Below, one piece after another: positions 21,372-31,416 of a stretch of 64,000 bases of DNA. Every line of letters begins with the position of its first letter. Positions within the stretch are counted from its first letter, which is position 1. Below the pieces are notes generated by a model. It was not told the DNA's origin and made no database searches. It saw only the letters and a list, made by a program, of their open reading frames with translations. Source of the stretch: Prochlorococcus marinus CUG1417. Its GTDB lineage: Bacteria > Cyanobacteriota > Cyanobacteriia > PCC-6307 > Cyanobiaceae. Where the stretch lies: NCBI RefSeq assembly GCF_017695975.1, contig NZ_JAAORN010000002.1, positions 248,001 to 312,000 of the forward strand, given 5' to 3'. The translations under genes were made by a program, and so were the position numbers.

Positions 21372-22100
21372 TTAAATGAAATCATTTATTCTTCGGTTAA
21401 TTTCACTATAAGCTTCAATTAGTCCACCTAAATCATTTCTAAAAATGTCTTTGTCTAGGCTTACAATTGTATCATTTTTCTGATTGAGATCCCACAATCT
21501 ACAATTATCAGGACTTATTTCATCTCCAAGTAGAATATTATTTTTAAAATCATAACCAAACTCCAACTTGAAATCTATAAGTTTAAGCTGAATATTTTTA
21601 AAAAAACCTTTCAGGATTTCATTAATCCTTAAAGTTAAATCTAAAATATAATTTAAATCTTTAGTACTTAAAATGTTCATTAATTCAATTCTATCTTTTG
21701 TAATAAGTGGATCATTAAGTTCATCATTTTTAAGATAAAGATCAATTAAAGGTTTTCCCAAGTCAGTGCCTGATTCAATAGTAGTTTGTTTACATAAAGA
21801 ACCATATGCAGTATTTCTCAAGACTATTTCTAATGGAATTACTTTTATTTTTTGTGCAATCATTGTATTTTCATTTTTAAGTTCAAGAAAGTGACATGGA
21901 ATATTGTTATTTAAAAGAAGTTCAAAAATTTTTGCACTTATTAGGCAATTCAATTTGCCCTTTCCTTTGAATTTAGCTTTTTTTAAAGCATTAAAGGCTG
22001 TAGCATCATCTTTAAATTCAATTATTACTTTATCTGCATCATCATGAGAAAATACTTTTTTTGCTTTGCCTTCATAAATCAATTCATATTTATTATTCAT
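21372..22100 (-). CDS. purC: SAICAR synthetase
   Basis: PurC condenses CAIR with aspartate in purine synthesis. The 242 residues begin with YEGKAKKVF, a typical ATP-binding start, and contain DDATAFNALKKAKFKGKG, FLELKNENTMIAQKIKVIPLEIVLRN (quoted in part: IPLEIVLRN) and LIDFKLEFG...ILLGDEISPDNCRLWD signatures. Length is normal. It is transcribed away from purD, with a tandem direct repeat in the shared 158-base upstream region. Confidence 0.97.
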   Translation of the reverse strand: MNNKYELIYEGKAKKVFSHDDADKVIIEFKDDATAFNALKKAKFKGKGKLNCLISAKIFELLLNNNIPCHFLELKNENTMIAQKIKVIPLEIVLRNTAYGSLCKQTTIESGTDLGKPLIDLYLKNDELNDPLITKDRIELMNILSTKDLNYILDLTLRINEILKGFFKNIQLKLIDFKLEFGYDFKNNILLGDEISPDNCRLWDLNQKNDTIVSLDKDIFRNDLGGLIEAYSEINRRINDFI

Positions 22101-22138
22101 AAATTAAGACCTCATTTGACTACTAAAAGTACAATTTT

Positions 22139-22181
22139 TAATTAACATATTTATTAGAGTAATTAACATATTTACTTAGAG
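22139..22181. repeat. Tandem direct repeat in the purC/purD divergent promoter region
   Basis: Two nearly identical units, TAATTAACATATTTA-TTAGAG at 22139-22159 and the same sequence with one inserted C at 22160-22181, stand head to tail. The 21-22 base period equals two helical turns, so two protein copies could bind one face of the DNA. The location between two divergent purine-synthesis genes suggests an operator (inference). No known purine repressor box is recognised. Confidence 0.6.
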
Positions 22182-22258
22182 ATCAACTTATCAAGTTGTT
22201 TATTTTATTCTAGCTGATTGCTCATCGAAACCTAGTAGCCTCCAAAAAGCATTTTTTT

Positions 22259-23590
22259 ATGAGTATTAACTTAACAAGTTCTAATAGCTTAAGTAGATTA
22301 GAAAATGTTTTAATCATTGGAAGCGGTGGAAGAGAAAATTCTTTGGCTTGGGCAATTCAAAAAAATGAATTAGTTAAAAAAGTTTATATCATCCCAGGAA
22401 ATGCTGGATCAGAAAGGATAAATAAATGTGAAAGATTAAAAATTGACATAAACAATTTTGATTATTTAGTCGAAAGAATTGATTCTTTAAAAATAGATTT
22501 AATTGTAATAGGTCCAGAGATACCTTTAGCGAATGGATTAGCTGATTTTCTTCGCAAAAAACACTTTAAAGTTTTTGGTCCTGGAAAAGATGGAGCAAAA
22601 TTAGAATATAGCAAATCTTGGGCAAAGGAATTTATGCAAGACGCAAATATCCCAACTGCAAACTTTTGGAAAGTTAATTCTGCAGACGAAGCGAAAAAAA
22701 TTATAAATTCATCATCAATTCCACTTGTAGTCAAGGCGGATGGTTTGGCTTCAGGTAAAGGTGTTTTTATTCCTGATTCAAAAGATGAATGTGTTAGAGC
22801 TGCAGAGTCAATCTTTCATGGTAAGTTTGGTGACTCTGGGAATGTAGTAGTTTTAGAAGAAAAAATTGAAGGTCCAGAAGTTTCAGTTTTTGCTCTATGC
22901 GATGGAGAGAGATACATATTACTTCCAACCGCACAAGATCACAAACGTCTTAATGAAAAAGATAAAGGTCCAAATACAGGAGGGATGGGAGCATATTCTC
23001 CAGCTCCACTTTTAACAAAAGATTACCTTGAAACAATCGTCCAAGAGATAATTGAACCCACAATAGATGAATTAAATAAGAAAAATATTGACTATAAAGG
23101 GGTAATTTATTTTGGATTGATGATCACGAAATCTGGGCCAAAAGTTATAGAATATAACTGTAGATTTGGTGATCCAGAATGCCAAACAATAATGTCTCTG
23201 ATGGATCAAAATTTCGTATTTCTTCTAGAAAAATGTGCGATGGGAAATTTAATTGGTGATGAAAAAATTGCTGCGTCTGAAAACGTGAGTGGTTGTGTTA
23301 TTGCCACCTCAAAAGGTTACCCTCACGAATATAAAACAGGCTTCCCAATTGATTTAGGAAAATTTGACACAAATAATTGTCAAATTTTCGACTCAGGAAC
23401 TTCTTTTAATAAAAATGGCGAATTAATAACTAATGGGGGTAGAGTCTTGAGTATTGTCTGTCAAGATAAAAATTTTGATTTGGCTTTTGAAAAAATATAC
23501 AAAAATTTAAAAGAAATAAATTTTGAAGGCATTTACTTCAGAAATGACATAGGTCATCAAGTGAGAAAAAACTTTTGTAAGGAGAATTAA
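22259..23590 (+). CDS. purD: Phosphoribosylamine-glycine ligase (GAR synthetase)
   Basis: PurD makes glycinamide ribonucleotide, the second step in purine synthesis. The 443-residue ATP-grasp enzyme shows IIGSGGRENSLAW near the N-terminus, the PLVVKADGLASGKGV ATP-binding strand, the KGPNTGGMGAYSPAP signature and VIEYNCRFGDPECQ with metal-binding residues. An N-terminal extension of about 15 residues precedes the Rossmann-like start. It is followed after four bases by nblS. Confidence 0.97.
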   Translation: MSINLTSSNSLSRLENVLIIGSGGRENSLAWAIQKNELVKKVYIIPGNAGSERINKCERLKIDINNFDYLVERIDSLKIDLIVIGPEIPLANGLADFLRKKHFKVFGPGKDGAKLEYSKSWAKEFMQDANIPTANFWKVNSADEAKKIINSSSIPLVVKADGLASGKGVFIPDSKDECVRAAESIFHGKFGDSGNVVVLEEKIEGPEVSVFALCDGERYILLPTAQDHKRLNEKDKGPNTGGMGAYSPAPLLTKDYLETIVQEIIEPTIDELNKKNIDYKGVIYFGLMITKSGPKVIEYNCRFGDPECQTIMSLMDQNFVFLLEKCAMGNLIGDEKIAASENVSGCVIATSKGYPHEYKTGFPIDLGKFDTNNCQIFDSGTSFNKNGELITNGGRVLSIVCQDKNFDLAFEKIYKNLKEINFEGIYFRNDIGHQVRKNFCKEN

Positions 23591-23594
23591 GTCT

Positions 23595-25652
23595 GTGGTA
23601 GATCCCAATAATATAGAAAGTCCTGAATATATGAGAAGTGAGAATGGAGATATTAATAATAACTATTGGATCAATAGACTTCTTAATTGGTGGAGTGGGT
23701 TTAGTTTAAGAACAAAATTGTTGGCCATAGCCACTCTCGTTGTAAGTCTCCTAATGACAGGAATAACCTTTTTTGCACTAAATAGTATTCAAAGAGATGC
23801 AGGAATGAACGATACAAGATACGCTCGCGATCTTGGCTTGTTGTTATCTGGGAATGTGACTGAATTAGTTGCTAATAACCAAAAAAAAGAAATTTCAAAT
23901 GTAGCTGAAAAGTTTTGGAGATCAAGTCGAAATTTACGTTATATATTTTTTACGGATGCCGAGGATATAGTTCAACTTGGTATCCCCATTAGTGCAACCC
24001 CAACAAGTTCAGATAATCAATACCAACTAACTAGAAGACTAAAATTACCATCAGAATTAAAAAAAAGACCGCAATTCCCTTTAGTTAGACAGCATGCAAC
24101 ACCTCAAGGGCAAGTTACAGATGTATTTGTCCCGATGTTGTGGAAAGGTAAATACCTTGGGACTTTAGCTTTAGGAGTTACCCCCAATAAAAAAGCATTA
24201 GCCAGTGCTGCGCTCACAAGAGAAGTTACCATAGCTGTTTTTATTTCTATTTGGGTTTTAGTAATACTTGGAGCTGTATTCAATGCTCTGACAATAACAA
24301 GGCCTGTAAGGGAGTTAGTAAGAGGTGTAAGAGAAATTTCGAAAGGAAACTTTAAATCCAGAATTTCTTTACCTATGACAGGAGATCTTGGAGAACTACT
24401 AAATGGATTCAACCGAATGGCTACTCAGTTAGAAAATTATGACGAGGCAAATATTGAAGAACTTAAAGCCGCTCAAATAAAGCAACAATCTTTAATAGCA
24501 ACTATGGCTGATGGTGCAATATTATTGGACTCAAGAGGTAAAATTGTACTTACTAATCCGACAGCAAAAAGATTATTTCGTTGGGAAGGAAGATTCTTAG
24601 AGGGTAAACATTTTTTAAATGAAATCCCCGAAATTTTGTCTAACGACTTACATACCAATATAGAATCCATTTTAAACAGAGAAAAAGAGAAGGATGATTT
24701 AAGATTCAGCTTAGGAGAACCAGCCAGAACTTTAAGAATTGTCTTGCAATCTGTTTTAGATACAAACAAAATCGAATTAAAAGGTATTGCAGTAACAATA
24801 CAAGATTTAACTAGAGAAGTAGAACTCAACGCAGCACAAAATAGATTTATCAGTAATGTTTCCCACGAATTAAGAACACCACTTTTTAACATCAAAAGTT
24901 ATGTAGAGACTTTACATGATTTGAAAGATCAGCTTACTGATGAAGAACAAATCGAATTTCTTGGTATTGCAAATTCAGAGACTGATAGGTTAACAAGACT
25001 TGTAAATGACGTATTGGATTTATCAAGATTAGAGTCCGGAAAAATAATCCAATTAGAGCAAATGGATGTAAAAACAGCAATAGAACAAACTCTCAGAAAT
25101 TATAGACTAAATGCTACAGAAAAAAATGTTTCACTAGCACATGACATAGAAGAGAATATTCCCTCTATTCTTGGAAATTTTGATTTACTTTTACAAGTTT
25201 TTGATAATTTGCTTGGTAATGGATTGAAATTTAGTCCAAAAAACAGCACTCTTATCATAAGAGCTTATACTTGGCCAGATTCCTGTCCTGCTTTCCCTCC
25301 AACTAGCAAGAACGATGAGGCCCCTCAATGTGAGTTAGTATCACCATTACCAAAAGTAAGAATTGAGATTGCTGATACAGGCTCAGGGATATCTCAGGCC
25401 GATCAAGAGAAAATATTTGATCGTTTTTATAGGGTAGAGAATGCAGTTCATACTGAGCAAGGAACGGGCTTAGGTTTGTCTATAGTGCGAGGAATAATTG
25501 AAAAACATGGTGGGAACATCCGTATGGCGAGTGAGTTGGGAGTAGGAACAACCTTCTGGTTTGATTTATCCTTAGCACAATCTGACAAAGATGAATTATT
25601 GACAAAATCTATTAATAATTCAGATTCTTTTTCAGGAGCCGAAATTAGTTAA
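23595..25652 (+). CDS. nblS: NblS/Hik33-type membrane sensor histidine kinase
   Basis: NblS (DspA, Hik33) is the conserved cyanobacterial kinase for high light, cold and osmotic stress, and controls hli genes. The 685 residues contain two membrane helices (about 40-60 and 212-232) around a sensor domain, a HAMP domain (about 233-285), a PAS domain (about 295-400), the dimerisation domain with phospho-acceptor His424 in SNVSHELRTPLF, and an ATPase domain with VFDNLLGNGLKFSP, IADTGSGIS and GTGLGLSIV. The GTG start lies four bases after purD. Synteny with purD and kaiC agrees with marine picocyanobacteria. Confidence 0.93.
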   Translation: MVDPNNIESPEYMRSENGDINNNYWINRLLNWWSGFSLRTKLLAIATLVVSLLMTGITFFALNSIQRDAGMNDTRYARDLGLLLSGNVTELVANNQKKEISNVAEKFWRSSRNLRYIFFTDAEDIVQLGIPISATPTSSDNQYQLTRRLKLPSELKKRPQFPLVRQHATPQGQVTDVFVPMLWKGKYLGTLALGVTPNKKALASAALTREVTIAVFISIWVLVILGAVFNALTITRPVRELVRGVREISKGNFKSRISLPMTGDLGELLNGFNRMATQLENYDEANIEELKAAQIKQQSLIATMADGAILLDSRGKIVLTNPTAKRLFRWEGRFLEGKHFLNEIPEILSNDLHTNIESILNREKEKDDLRFSLGEPARTLRIVLQSVLDTNKIELKGIAVTIQDLTREVELNAAQNRFISNVSHELRTPLFNIKSYVETLHDLKDQLTDEEQIEFLGIANSETDRLTRLVNDVLDLSRLESGKIIQLEQMDVKTAIEQTLRNYRLNATEKNVSLAHDIEENIPSILGNFDLLLQVFDNLLGNGLKFSPKNSTLIIRAYTWPDSCPAFPPTSKNDEAPQCELVSPLPKVRIEIADTGSGISQADQEKIFDRFYRVENAVHTEQGTGLGLSIVRGIIEKHGGNIRMASELGVGTTFWFDLSLAQSDKDELLTKSINNSDSFSGAEIS

Positions 25653-25657
25653 AATTT

Positions 25658-27187
25658 CTAATTATTTTCTATTCCTTTAAAAACATTTTGAACATTTTGG
25701 TCAGGCATTACTCTGTGAGGAGCACCACTAAATATTTGTTCAAAATTAGAAAAAGAATCTTTTATTTCTGGGCCTCTATTAGTAATAATAAATTCTCTTA
25801 TTCGTTTATCGTGCCATGACCCACGCATTTTAAATACATTTAAAGCTCTAGCCATTTCTCCTTTTATTTCCACATATTGAAGCAATAATATGGTATCGGT
25901 GATTGTTGAGATGTGAGAATCAGTTATAGAATGGCTTCCCATAAATTCTTCTGCAGTATTAGTAAAAAAGCCTGCTATCTCCTCCTGTTTTGTATAACCA
26001 GTTACTGCTATTACAAATTGTCTAAATGCATTCAAACTTACACCTCTAGCTAATGCAGAAAGAGAATCAATTGCCATCCTTTTTGGTTTAAATTGATTAA
26101 TTTGGGTTTTTATGATTTGCAAATGATCTTCTAAACCAGTTGATTCAGGATATGCACAAATAATTTTTAATAACCCATCACTTTCCATTTTTTCAAAATC
26201 TATTCCCCAACTAGTCGCATTCCTAAGCAATTGCGCTCTAGATTCTTCATATGCAAAAAGTATTGCTCTCTCACTATTGTTATAAGCATCTTCAACAAAT
26301 TTAGATACAAGCATTGTCTTGCCTGTACCGGTAGCTCCAGTAGCAAGGATGATGGAATCTTGAAAATATCCTCCCCCACACATTTCATCAAGATCTTTGA
26401 CTCCAGAGCTAATCCTAATATTTGAGGATCTCTGAGTTAATCTCATTGCACCAAGGGCAAATACACTGATACCATCCATCCCCATAGTAAATGGATATTC
26501 TCCTTTCATATGTACAGTGCCCCTTAACTTCAAAACTTCTAGAGTTCTTCTTCTCTTTTCCGATTCAAGAACATTCCTTAATAAGACAACATTATCAGAT
26601 ACAAATTCTTCTACACCATATCTTGCAATCGGTCCGTAATCATCAACTCTTTCAGTTGTCATAACTGTTGTTACACCTATTTCTTTTAATCTTGCTATTA
26701 GTCGAAATATTTCTCTTCTAACTACGTAAATGGCATCATACTGTTGAAAAACGGCAGTTATTGAATCTATCGCAACTCTTTTAGCTTTATATTTTCTTAT
26801 TGCATAACTTATTCTCTCAATAAGACCGGACAAGTCAAAATTACCAGCAACATCCTGACCATCAGGATCAGGAGAGGCATCCAATATAAATAACTTATTT
26901 TGATCAATTAATTCTTGTAAATCCCAGCCAAAACTTGCAGCATTTCTAATGATATCTAAAGGCGACTCCTCAAAGGTGACGAAGATCCCAGGCTCATCAA
27001 AATTACAAATTCCATGATGTAAATATTGAAGGGAAAAAACAGTTTTACCAGTCCCTGATGTCCCACTAACAAGTGTACTTCGAGATACAGGTAATCCACC
27101 CCTGCAAACATCATCAAATCCCTCTATCCCAGTAGGCAGTTTTTGTACCTGCATTTTATTTGACTTACTTAATTTCTTATCTTTCAT
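25658..27187 (-). CDS. kaiC: Circadian clock ATPase/kinase KaiC
   Basis: KaiC is the clock's double RecA-like ATPase with autokinase activity. The 509 residues have two Walker A motifs: GTSGTGKTVFS in the CI half and GATGTGKTMLVS in the CII half, each followed by paired catalytic glutamates (TFEESPLD, AYEESRAQ). The phosphorylation pair is preserved as Ser427-Thr428 in SHISTITDT, equivalent to Ser431-Thr432 in Synechococcus. The C-terminal tail (KaiA-binding segment in other species) is present, although no kaiA is here. It follows kaiB by 65 bases. Confidence 0.98.
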   Translation of the reverse strand: MKDKKLSKSNKMQVQKLPTGIEGFDDVCRGGLPVSRSTLVSGTSGTGKTVFSLQYLHHGICNFDEPGIFVTFEESPLDIIRNAASFGWDLQELIDQNKLFILDASPDPDGQDVAGNFDLSGLIERISYAIRKYKAKRVAIDSITAVFQQYDAIYVVRREIFRLIARLKEIGVTTVMTTERVDDYGPIARYGVEEFVSDNVVLLRNVLESEKRRRTLEVLKLRGTVHMKGEYPFTMGMDGISVFALGAMRLTQRSSNIRISSGVKDLDEMCGGGYFQDSIILATGATGTGKTMLVSKFVEDAYNNSERAILFAYEESRAQLLRNATSWGIDFEKMESDGLLKIICAYPESTGLEDHLQIIKTQINQFKPKRMAIDSLSALARGVSLNAFRQFVIAVTGYTKQEEIAGFFTNTAEEFMGSHSITDSHISTITDTILLLQYVEIKGEMARALNVFKMRGSWHDKRIREFIITNRGPEIKDSFSNFEQIFSGAPHRVMPDQNVQNVFKGIENN

Positions 27188-27252
27188 AGTTGTAGAAGAA
27201 TTAATCGAAAAAAGTTTAAATCACCTTTTTCATAAAAGTTTTTCTATGATTA

Positions 27253-27570
27253 TTATCTATCTCCACTATATTCACTTTCCTTTAATTCATCAAAAAGAAG
27301 ATCTAAGCCGATTAAAACTTTTTCTCTATCAGAGAGATCACCAATTATTTTTCTTACAGGTGGAGGTAATATTTTAGCTAAAGTTGGCGTAGCCAAAATC
27401 TTATCTTCTTCTGCAAGTTGTGGTTGCTTAAGTACATCGATAACTTTCAAGGCATAAACTCCTTTGAATTCATTCTCTAATATTTCTCTTAAAGTATTTA
27501 ACGCTCTCATTGAATTAGGAGTATTTCCAGCAACATAGAGTTTCAAAATATATGTTTTTCTTGCTGCCAT
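27253..27570 (-). CDS. kaiB: Circadian clock protein KaiB
   Basis: KaiB is a thioredoxin-like, fold-switching protein that binds the KaiC CI ring. The 105 residues start [20 protein letters not shown] and include [20 protein letters not shown], both typical. An upstream TTG would add five residues and is less likely. Its upstream region abuts rplU directly, the place where Synechococcus carries kaiA; nothing kaiA-like is visible in the 140 bases between. Confidence 0.97.
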   Translation of the reverse strand: MAARKTYILKLYVAGNTPNSMRALNTLREILENEFKGVYALKVIDVLKQPQLAEEDKILATPTLAKILPPPVRKIIGDLSDREKVLIGLDLLFDELKESEYSGDR

Positions 27571-27711
27571 CTTCAAGCTCCCCAAATTGATTTCTAAAGA
27601 TTTAAAACCCTTGACTTATTACACTATAAAATAAGAAAATAAATAAACAATTATGATCGCTTATCTGGCTTAATCAAATTACAAATTTGAGCCTAATGGC
27701 GTCTACACTTT

Positions 27712-28152
27712 ATGACTAACTCTAAAAACTCCTCAAGCAATTCTTCCAAAAAAAAAGAGTTGTATGCAATAGCAGAAACTTCAGGTCAACAATTTTGGTT
27801 CGAGGTTGACAGATACTATGACATCGACAGGTTAAATGCAAAAGAAAAAGACAAGATAACGCTAGAAAAAGTTTTACTTTTGAAGGAAAATGATTCTATC
27901 TCAATTGGAAAACCTTACGTTAAAGATGCAAAAATTGAATTAGAAGTAGTCTCACATAAAAGAGATAAGAAAATTCTTGTATATAAGATGCGTCCAAAAA
28001 AAAAGACAAGAAGAAAGATGGGACATAGACAAGAACTTACAAGAGTTATGGTAAAATCAATATCAACAGGTAAAAGTGCTCCTAAGTCCTCTTCAAAAAA
28101 GGATACAGTTAAAAAGGAAACTAAACCAAAATCAGAAAAAACTGCAAACTAA
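27712..28152 (+). CDS. rplU: 50S ribosomal protein L21 with charged extensions
   Basis: The L21 core (about residues 16-118) is recognised by YAIAETSGQQFWFEVDRYYDI, quoted in part as AETSGQQFWFEV, and by KMRPKKKTRRKMGHRQ near residue 95. Bacterial L21 is usually about 103 residues; here a Ser/Asn/Lys N-terminus of 15 residues and a Lys/Ser-rich C-terminal tail of about 28 residues extend it. The tail is low-complexity and may contact rRNA. rpmA follows nine bases later, the universal order. Confidence 0.96.
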   Translation: MTNSKNSSSNSSKKKELYAIAETSGQQFWFEVDRYYDIDRLNAKEKDKITLEKVLLLKENDSISIGKPYVKDAKIELEVVSHKRDKKILVYKMRPKKKTRRKMGHRQELTRVMVKSISTGKSAPKSSSKKDTVKKETKPKSEKTAN

Positions 28153-28161
28153 TCATCTCTA

Positions 28162-28422
28162 ATGGCACATAAAAAAGGTACAGGTTCCACAAGAAACGGT
28201 AGGGATTCAAATTCCAAAAGACTGGGTGTAAAAGCTTATGGCGGAGAAAAGGTATCTGCTGGATCAATTTTAATTCGCCAAAGAGGTACATCATTTTTGC
28301 CAGGAATCAATGTAGGCAAAGGTAAAGATGACACTCTTTTTGCACTAAAAGAAGGAACCGTAAGTTTCGAAAGCATTAAACGAAATTTAAAAAATAGAAA
28401 AAGAGTTAATATAGTTATTTAA
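28162..28422 (+). CDS. rpmA: 50S ribosomal protein L27
   Basis: The 86 residues start [20 protein letters not shown], the conserved flexible N-terminus that reaches the peptidyl transferase centre, and contain [19 protein letters not shown]. No N-terminal cleavable extension, as found in Firmicutes, is present. The last eight bases overlap the convergent methyltransferase gene. Confidence 0.98.
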   Translation: MAHKKGTGSTRNGRDSNSKRLGVKAYGGEKVSAGSILIRQRGTSFLPGINVGKGKDDTLFALKEGTVSFESIKRNLKNRKRVNIVI

Positions 28423-29155
28423 TTTTCTTATAAGCTCTTGTAGTAATAAGAATAGGATGAAAAACTTCCAAAAACATTGATTGAAGAGTCTTAAAAAAAC
28501 TTTCAACAACTTGAGTATCGTCAATATGGAAAGGATATTCATTCTTTTCTCCTTTATAAAAATACCAATTAAATAAAGCAATAGAGTTAGAATCCATAAA
28601 TTGATTAAAGATCTCAATTTGAGAAGCTGGTTCGGCAAGATGTTCCAAAACATCAAGACAAACTATGGTATCAAATTTCGAAATTTTTGTATCTTTTATT
28701 GTCTTGCAAAAAGTAAGTTTTTTTTCGACTCCTAATTCCTTAGCCCTGTACTCAACAAAGTTTCTATTTGCTTCATTAATATCTACAAAAAAAACATGTT
28801 CAACTTTTGATGACATAGCATTAGCTAAGGCATGCGTTCCAATCCCTCCTCCGAAATCTAAAATTAAGTCTCTTGAAAATCTCTGCTGAAGTCTTAAAGT
28901 ATCTGCGATATAGTCCTTGCTTGTTATGTGCCAAGCAGCTAAATCAGCTATGTGCCTATCTCCAACAATCTCAGTATAAAAATCCGAAACATCATTCAAA
29001 GCATCCCCAGGATGTGAATTTGCCAAATTCATCTTTGCATTTGCAAGGAATCCATCTAAATCACATTCTCTAATAGATAAGTATTCCATTAAATGTGATT
29101 TCAAATTAAAAGCATTGTTTAAAAACTCTTTTAAAATTAAATTATTGTTTTTCAA
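28415..29155 (-). CDS. Class I SAM-dependent methyltransferase
   Basis: The 246 residues have a helical N-terminal part (about 1-85) and a Rossmann methyltransferase core. Motif I is [15 protein letters not shown] (about residue 95), the acidic residue after strand two is in [10 protein letters not shown], and motif IV is [14 protein letters not shown]. The substrate cannot be inferred. The start used is TTG; an ATG at 29089 (MEYLSIRE) would give 224 residues. Overlap of eight bases with rpmA shows tight packing. Confidence 0.85.
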   Translation of the reverse strand: MKNNNLILKEFLNNAFNLKSHLMEYLSIRECDLDGFLANAKMNLANSHPGDALNDVSDFYTEIVGDRHIADLAAWHITSKDYIADTLRLQQRFSRDLILDFGGGIGTHALANAMSSKVEHVFFVDINEANRNFVEYRAKELGVEKKLTFCKTIKDTKISKFDTIVCLDVLEHLAEPASQIEIFNQFMDSNSIALFNWYFYKGEKNEYPFHIDDTQVVESFFKTLQSMFLEVFHPILITTRAYKKIK

Positions 29156-29231
29156 TTTCTTACTCTAAATTTCAGATAACAAAATCATAGAATGGTTATA
29201 AATCTTTCTCAAAGTATTCTTAATATTAAAA

Positions 29232-30149
29232 ATGGAAACTAAAGATGGATTCTTAGTAATTAATAAAGATAAAGGCTTGACCTCGCATGATTGCGTCAAA
29301 CAAATAAGAAAGTTACTTAATACAAAAAAGGTCGGTCACACAGGTACTCTTGACCCAGAAGTTATTGGGACATTACCGATTGCGATAGGCAGTGCTACAA
29401 GATTTATTCAATATCTACCTCAGGGTAAAACTTATATAGGGCAAATTAAATTAGGGATAAGAACTAACACTGACGATATTCACGGAGAAATAATTAATCA
29501 AAAAAGTTGGCCTAAAATCAGTGATGAGAAATTAGATCAATGTTTAAATAGATTTAGAGGAATTATTAAACAAATTCCGCCGAAAGTATCTAGTGTTCAC
29601 GTTAATGGTGAGAGAGCTTATAAAAAATCTTTCAGGAATGAAATTTTTGAATTGTCACCAAGAGAAGTAAAAATAGACGAACTTATTTTAATGAAATGGG
29701 ACAAAATAAACGGAATCATAGAAATAAAAATCAAATGTTCAGCAGGTACATATATTAGAGCAATTGCAAGAGATATAGGAGAAGTTCTTAATTCTGAAGG
29801 TTGCCTTTTACAATTAAAAAGAATTTCTGCTTGTGGCTTTGATGAACAAAAATCGATAAAAATATCTGATATCGAAAAAGGAAAAAAAACCTCGAAAAAT
29901 TTTATTATTCCAACAATTTCTGCTCTTAATCATATTTCAACATTTGTCTTAAGTAATGCAGAACAAATCAATTTTTGGCAAACAGGACGAGCTATTAAAG
30001 TTGATATTAATTACTTTGAGGAAAGCAAATCTTTTGACTATAAAAAACCCATAAAAGTAATAGATAAAAAACAAACACTTCTTGGGATAGGCTTCTTGAA
30101 TGCAGATCAATCTAATATAAATCCAAAATTAGTTCTTAATGCTAGATAA
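29232..30149 (+). CDS. truB: tRNA pseudouridine(55) synthase
   Basis: TruB makes pseudouridine 55 in the tRNA T loop. The 305 residues have [17 protein letters not shown] at the N-terminus and the catalytic loop [20 protein letters not shown] with Asp41. [17 protein letters not shown] and a partly conserved C-terminal PUA-like region follow. Valine-isoleucine in DPEVIG replaces the common DPxATG, a conservative change outside the catalytic Asp. The gene faces the SpoIID-like gene with three bases between. Confidence 0.95.
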   Translation: METKDGFLVINKDKGLTSHDCVKQIRKLLNTKKVGHTGTLDPEVIGTLPIAIGSATRFIQYLPQGKTYIGQIKLGIRTNTDDIHGEIINQKSWPKISDEKLDQCLNRFRGIIKQIPPKVSSVHVNGERAYKKSFRNEIFELSPREVKIDELILMKWDKINGIIEIKIKCSAGTYIRAIARDIGEVLNSEGCLLQLKRISACGFDEQKSIKISDIEKGKKTSKNFIIPTISALNHISTFVLSNAEQINFWQTGRAIKVDINYFEESKSFDYKKPIKVIDKKQTLLGIGFLNADQSNINPKLVLNAR

Positions 30150-30152
30150 CCT

Positions 30153-31343
30153 CTAGAGGTAATCTTTTCTAAAAGGTTTAATCTGCACACCCCTATAAAA
30201 ATACTTTAATATTCTTTCAGCTTTTATGCCTCTAGAAGCCAGATATTTAGCACCCCATTGACTCATGCCTACTCCATGGCCTGATCCATGTCCAAAAACT
30301 ATCAAACCATTTTTTCTGGGAAATTTATTGTTTAATTCTTCCTCAAAAAATTTAAATCTCACAAAATTACTATTGAGCCCTAATCTTTTTCTTAAAACTA
30401 CTCCAGACATTTGCTCAGAACCATAAGCCCCAATAAGTTTTACATTTTTCACCCTCCCCGTACTAGTAATATCTAGAATCTCTATATTTCTTAACCCTCC
30501 AATCTTAGGAAATAAATTTGTTAATTCACTACTCGAAAATTTTTTTTGCCATCTAAATTTTGGATTATTTTTATCAAAATCTTTAACACTTGATAAATAT
30601 GGATATTTGTTTTTCCATACATCTTGACTATTTTCTGTAATTCCACCTGAGCTGCTATGAAACAAAGCATTAATTAATTTATTTTTATACGTCAAAACTA
30701 AAGATCTTGTACTTTTAACGGCTCTGATAGTTTTATAAGTTCTTGACTCCAAGCCGTTATAGACTTGATTCTTCTGGGTTGAATCTATATCAAATAAATT
30801 ATTTCCCTTTTGCTTTAAAGCATAAGTTCTAGATGCAATTGCTTGCGCTTTTAATGCTTCAATAGGCCATTTTGTTGGCATCTCTGAACCAACTACACTA
30901 CTTAGGTATTTCTCGATTCCTAAAACATTCACTACCAATATTTCAGAATCAAGAACAAAGAGATTAAGCTTACCAGAAAATCTCTTCTGACCTACCCATA
31001 TACCTCTTCCATCAGAAGATCTAACTTGAAATTGTTGATTACTTTTTAAGTCATATTTTTTTTGTTTATTTTTATCAAAATATAAAATTTTTCTATTTTC
31101 CTCATTTTTCAGAGTTAAGCCTTTTATTTTTTTATTTGAAAAAAATTTTCCCTCTATTGTTAAAGGAATTGATCTGTCTGATCTAATCCTTAAATTCTTA
31201 TTTTTTGATATTAAAACTCTGATTATTGGCTCTCTGGATGCAAAAGCTCTCTCACTCTGATAAACACAAATAAATAAAATACTAATCAGGCAAAACTTAC
31301 TACATTTATTTTTAAATTTAAGTATCACTTTGTTTAAAAACAA
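30153..31343 (-). CDS. SpoIID/LytB domain protein (exported)
   Basis: SpoIID-type proteins are lytic transglycosylases that cut denuded glycan in peptidoglycan. The 396 residues start with a hydrophobic signal-like segment (about residues 12-34). The SpoIID domain has VVGSEMPTKWPIEALKAQAI, AIASRTYALKQ with the catalytic-type Glu in the first part, HSSSGGITENS, and GHGSGHGVGMSQWGAKYLA at the C-terminus. The start is TTG; a GTG at 31328 is an alternative. A cell wall remodelling role in the periplasm is likely. Confidence 0.88.
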   Translation of the reverse strand: MFLNKVILKFKNKCSKFCLISILFICVYQSERAFASREPIIRVLISKNKNLRIRSDRSIPLTIEGKFFSNKKIKGLTLKNEENRKILYFDKNKQKKYDLKSNQQFQVRSSDGRGIWVGQKRFSGKLNLFVLDSEILVVNVLGIEKYLSSVVGSEMPTKWPIEALKAQAIASRTYALKQKGNNLFDIDSTQKNQVYNGLESRTYKTIRAVKSTRSLVLTYKNKLINALFHSSSGGITENSQDVWKNKYPYLSSVKDFDKNNPKFRWQKKFSSSELTNLFPKIGGLRNIEILDITSTGRVKNVKLIGAYGSEQMSGVVLRKRLGLNSNFVRFKFFEEELNNKFPRKNGLIVFGHGSGHGVGMSQWGAKYLASRGIKAERILKYFYRGVQIKPFRKDYL

Positions 31344-31416
31344 ATACTGAATTTGCCTAAGTTTGACTAAAAGTCTAGATTTAATCCAGATATAAAAATA
31401 AAAATATCATAAATAA

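Noticed and set aside
27571-27711. Possible kaiA remnant between kaiB and rplU
   Set aside because: All frames were read; nothing resembles KaiA and the interval is too short for a meaningful fragment.
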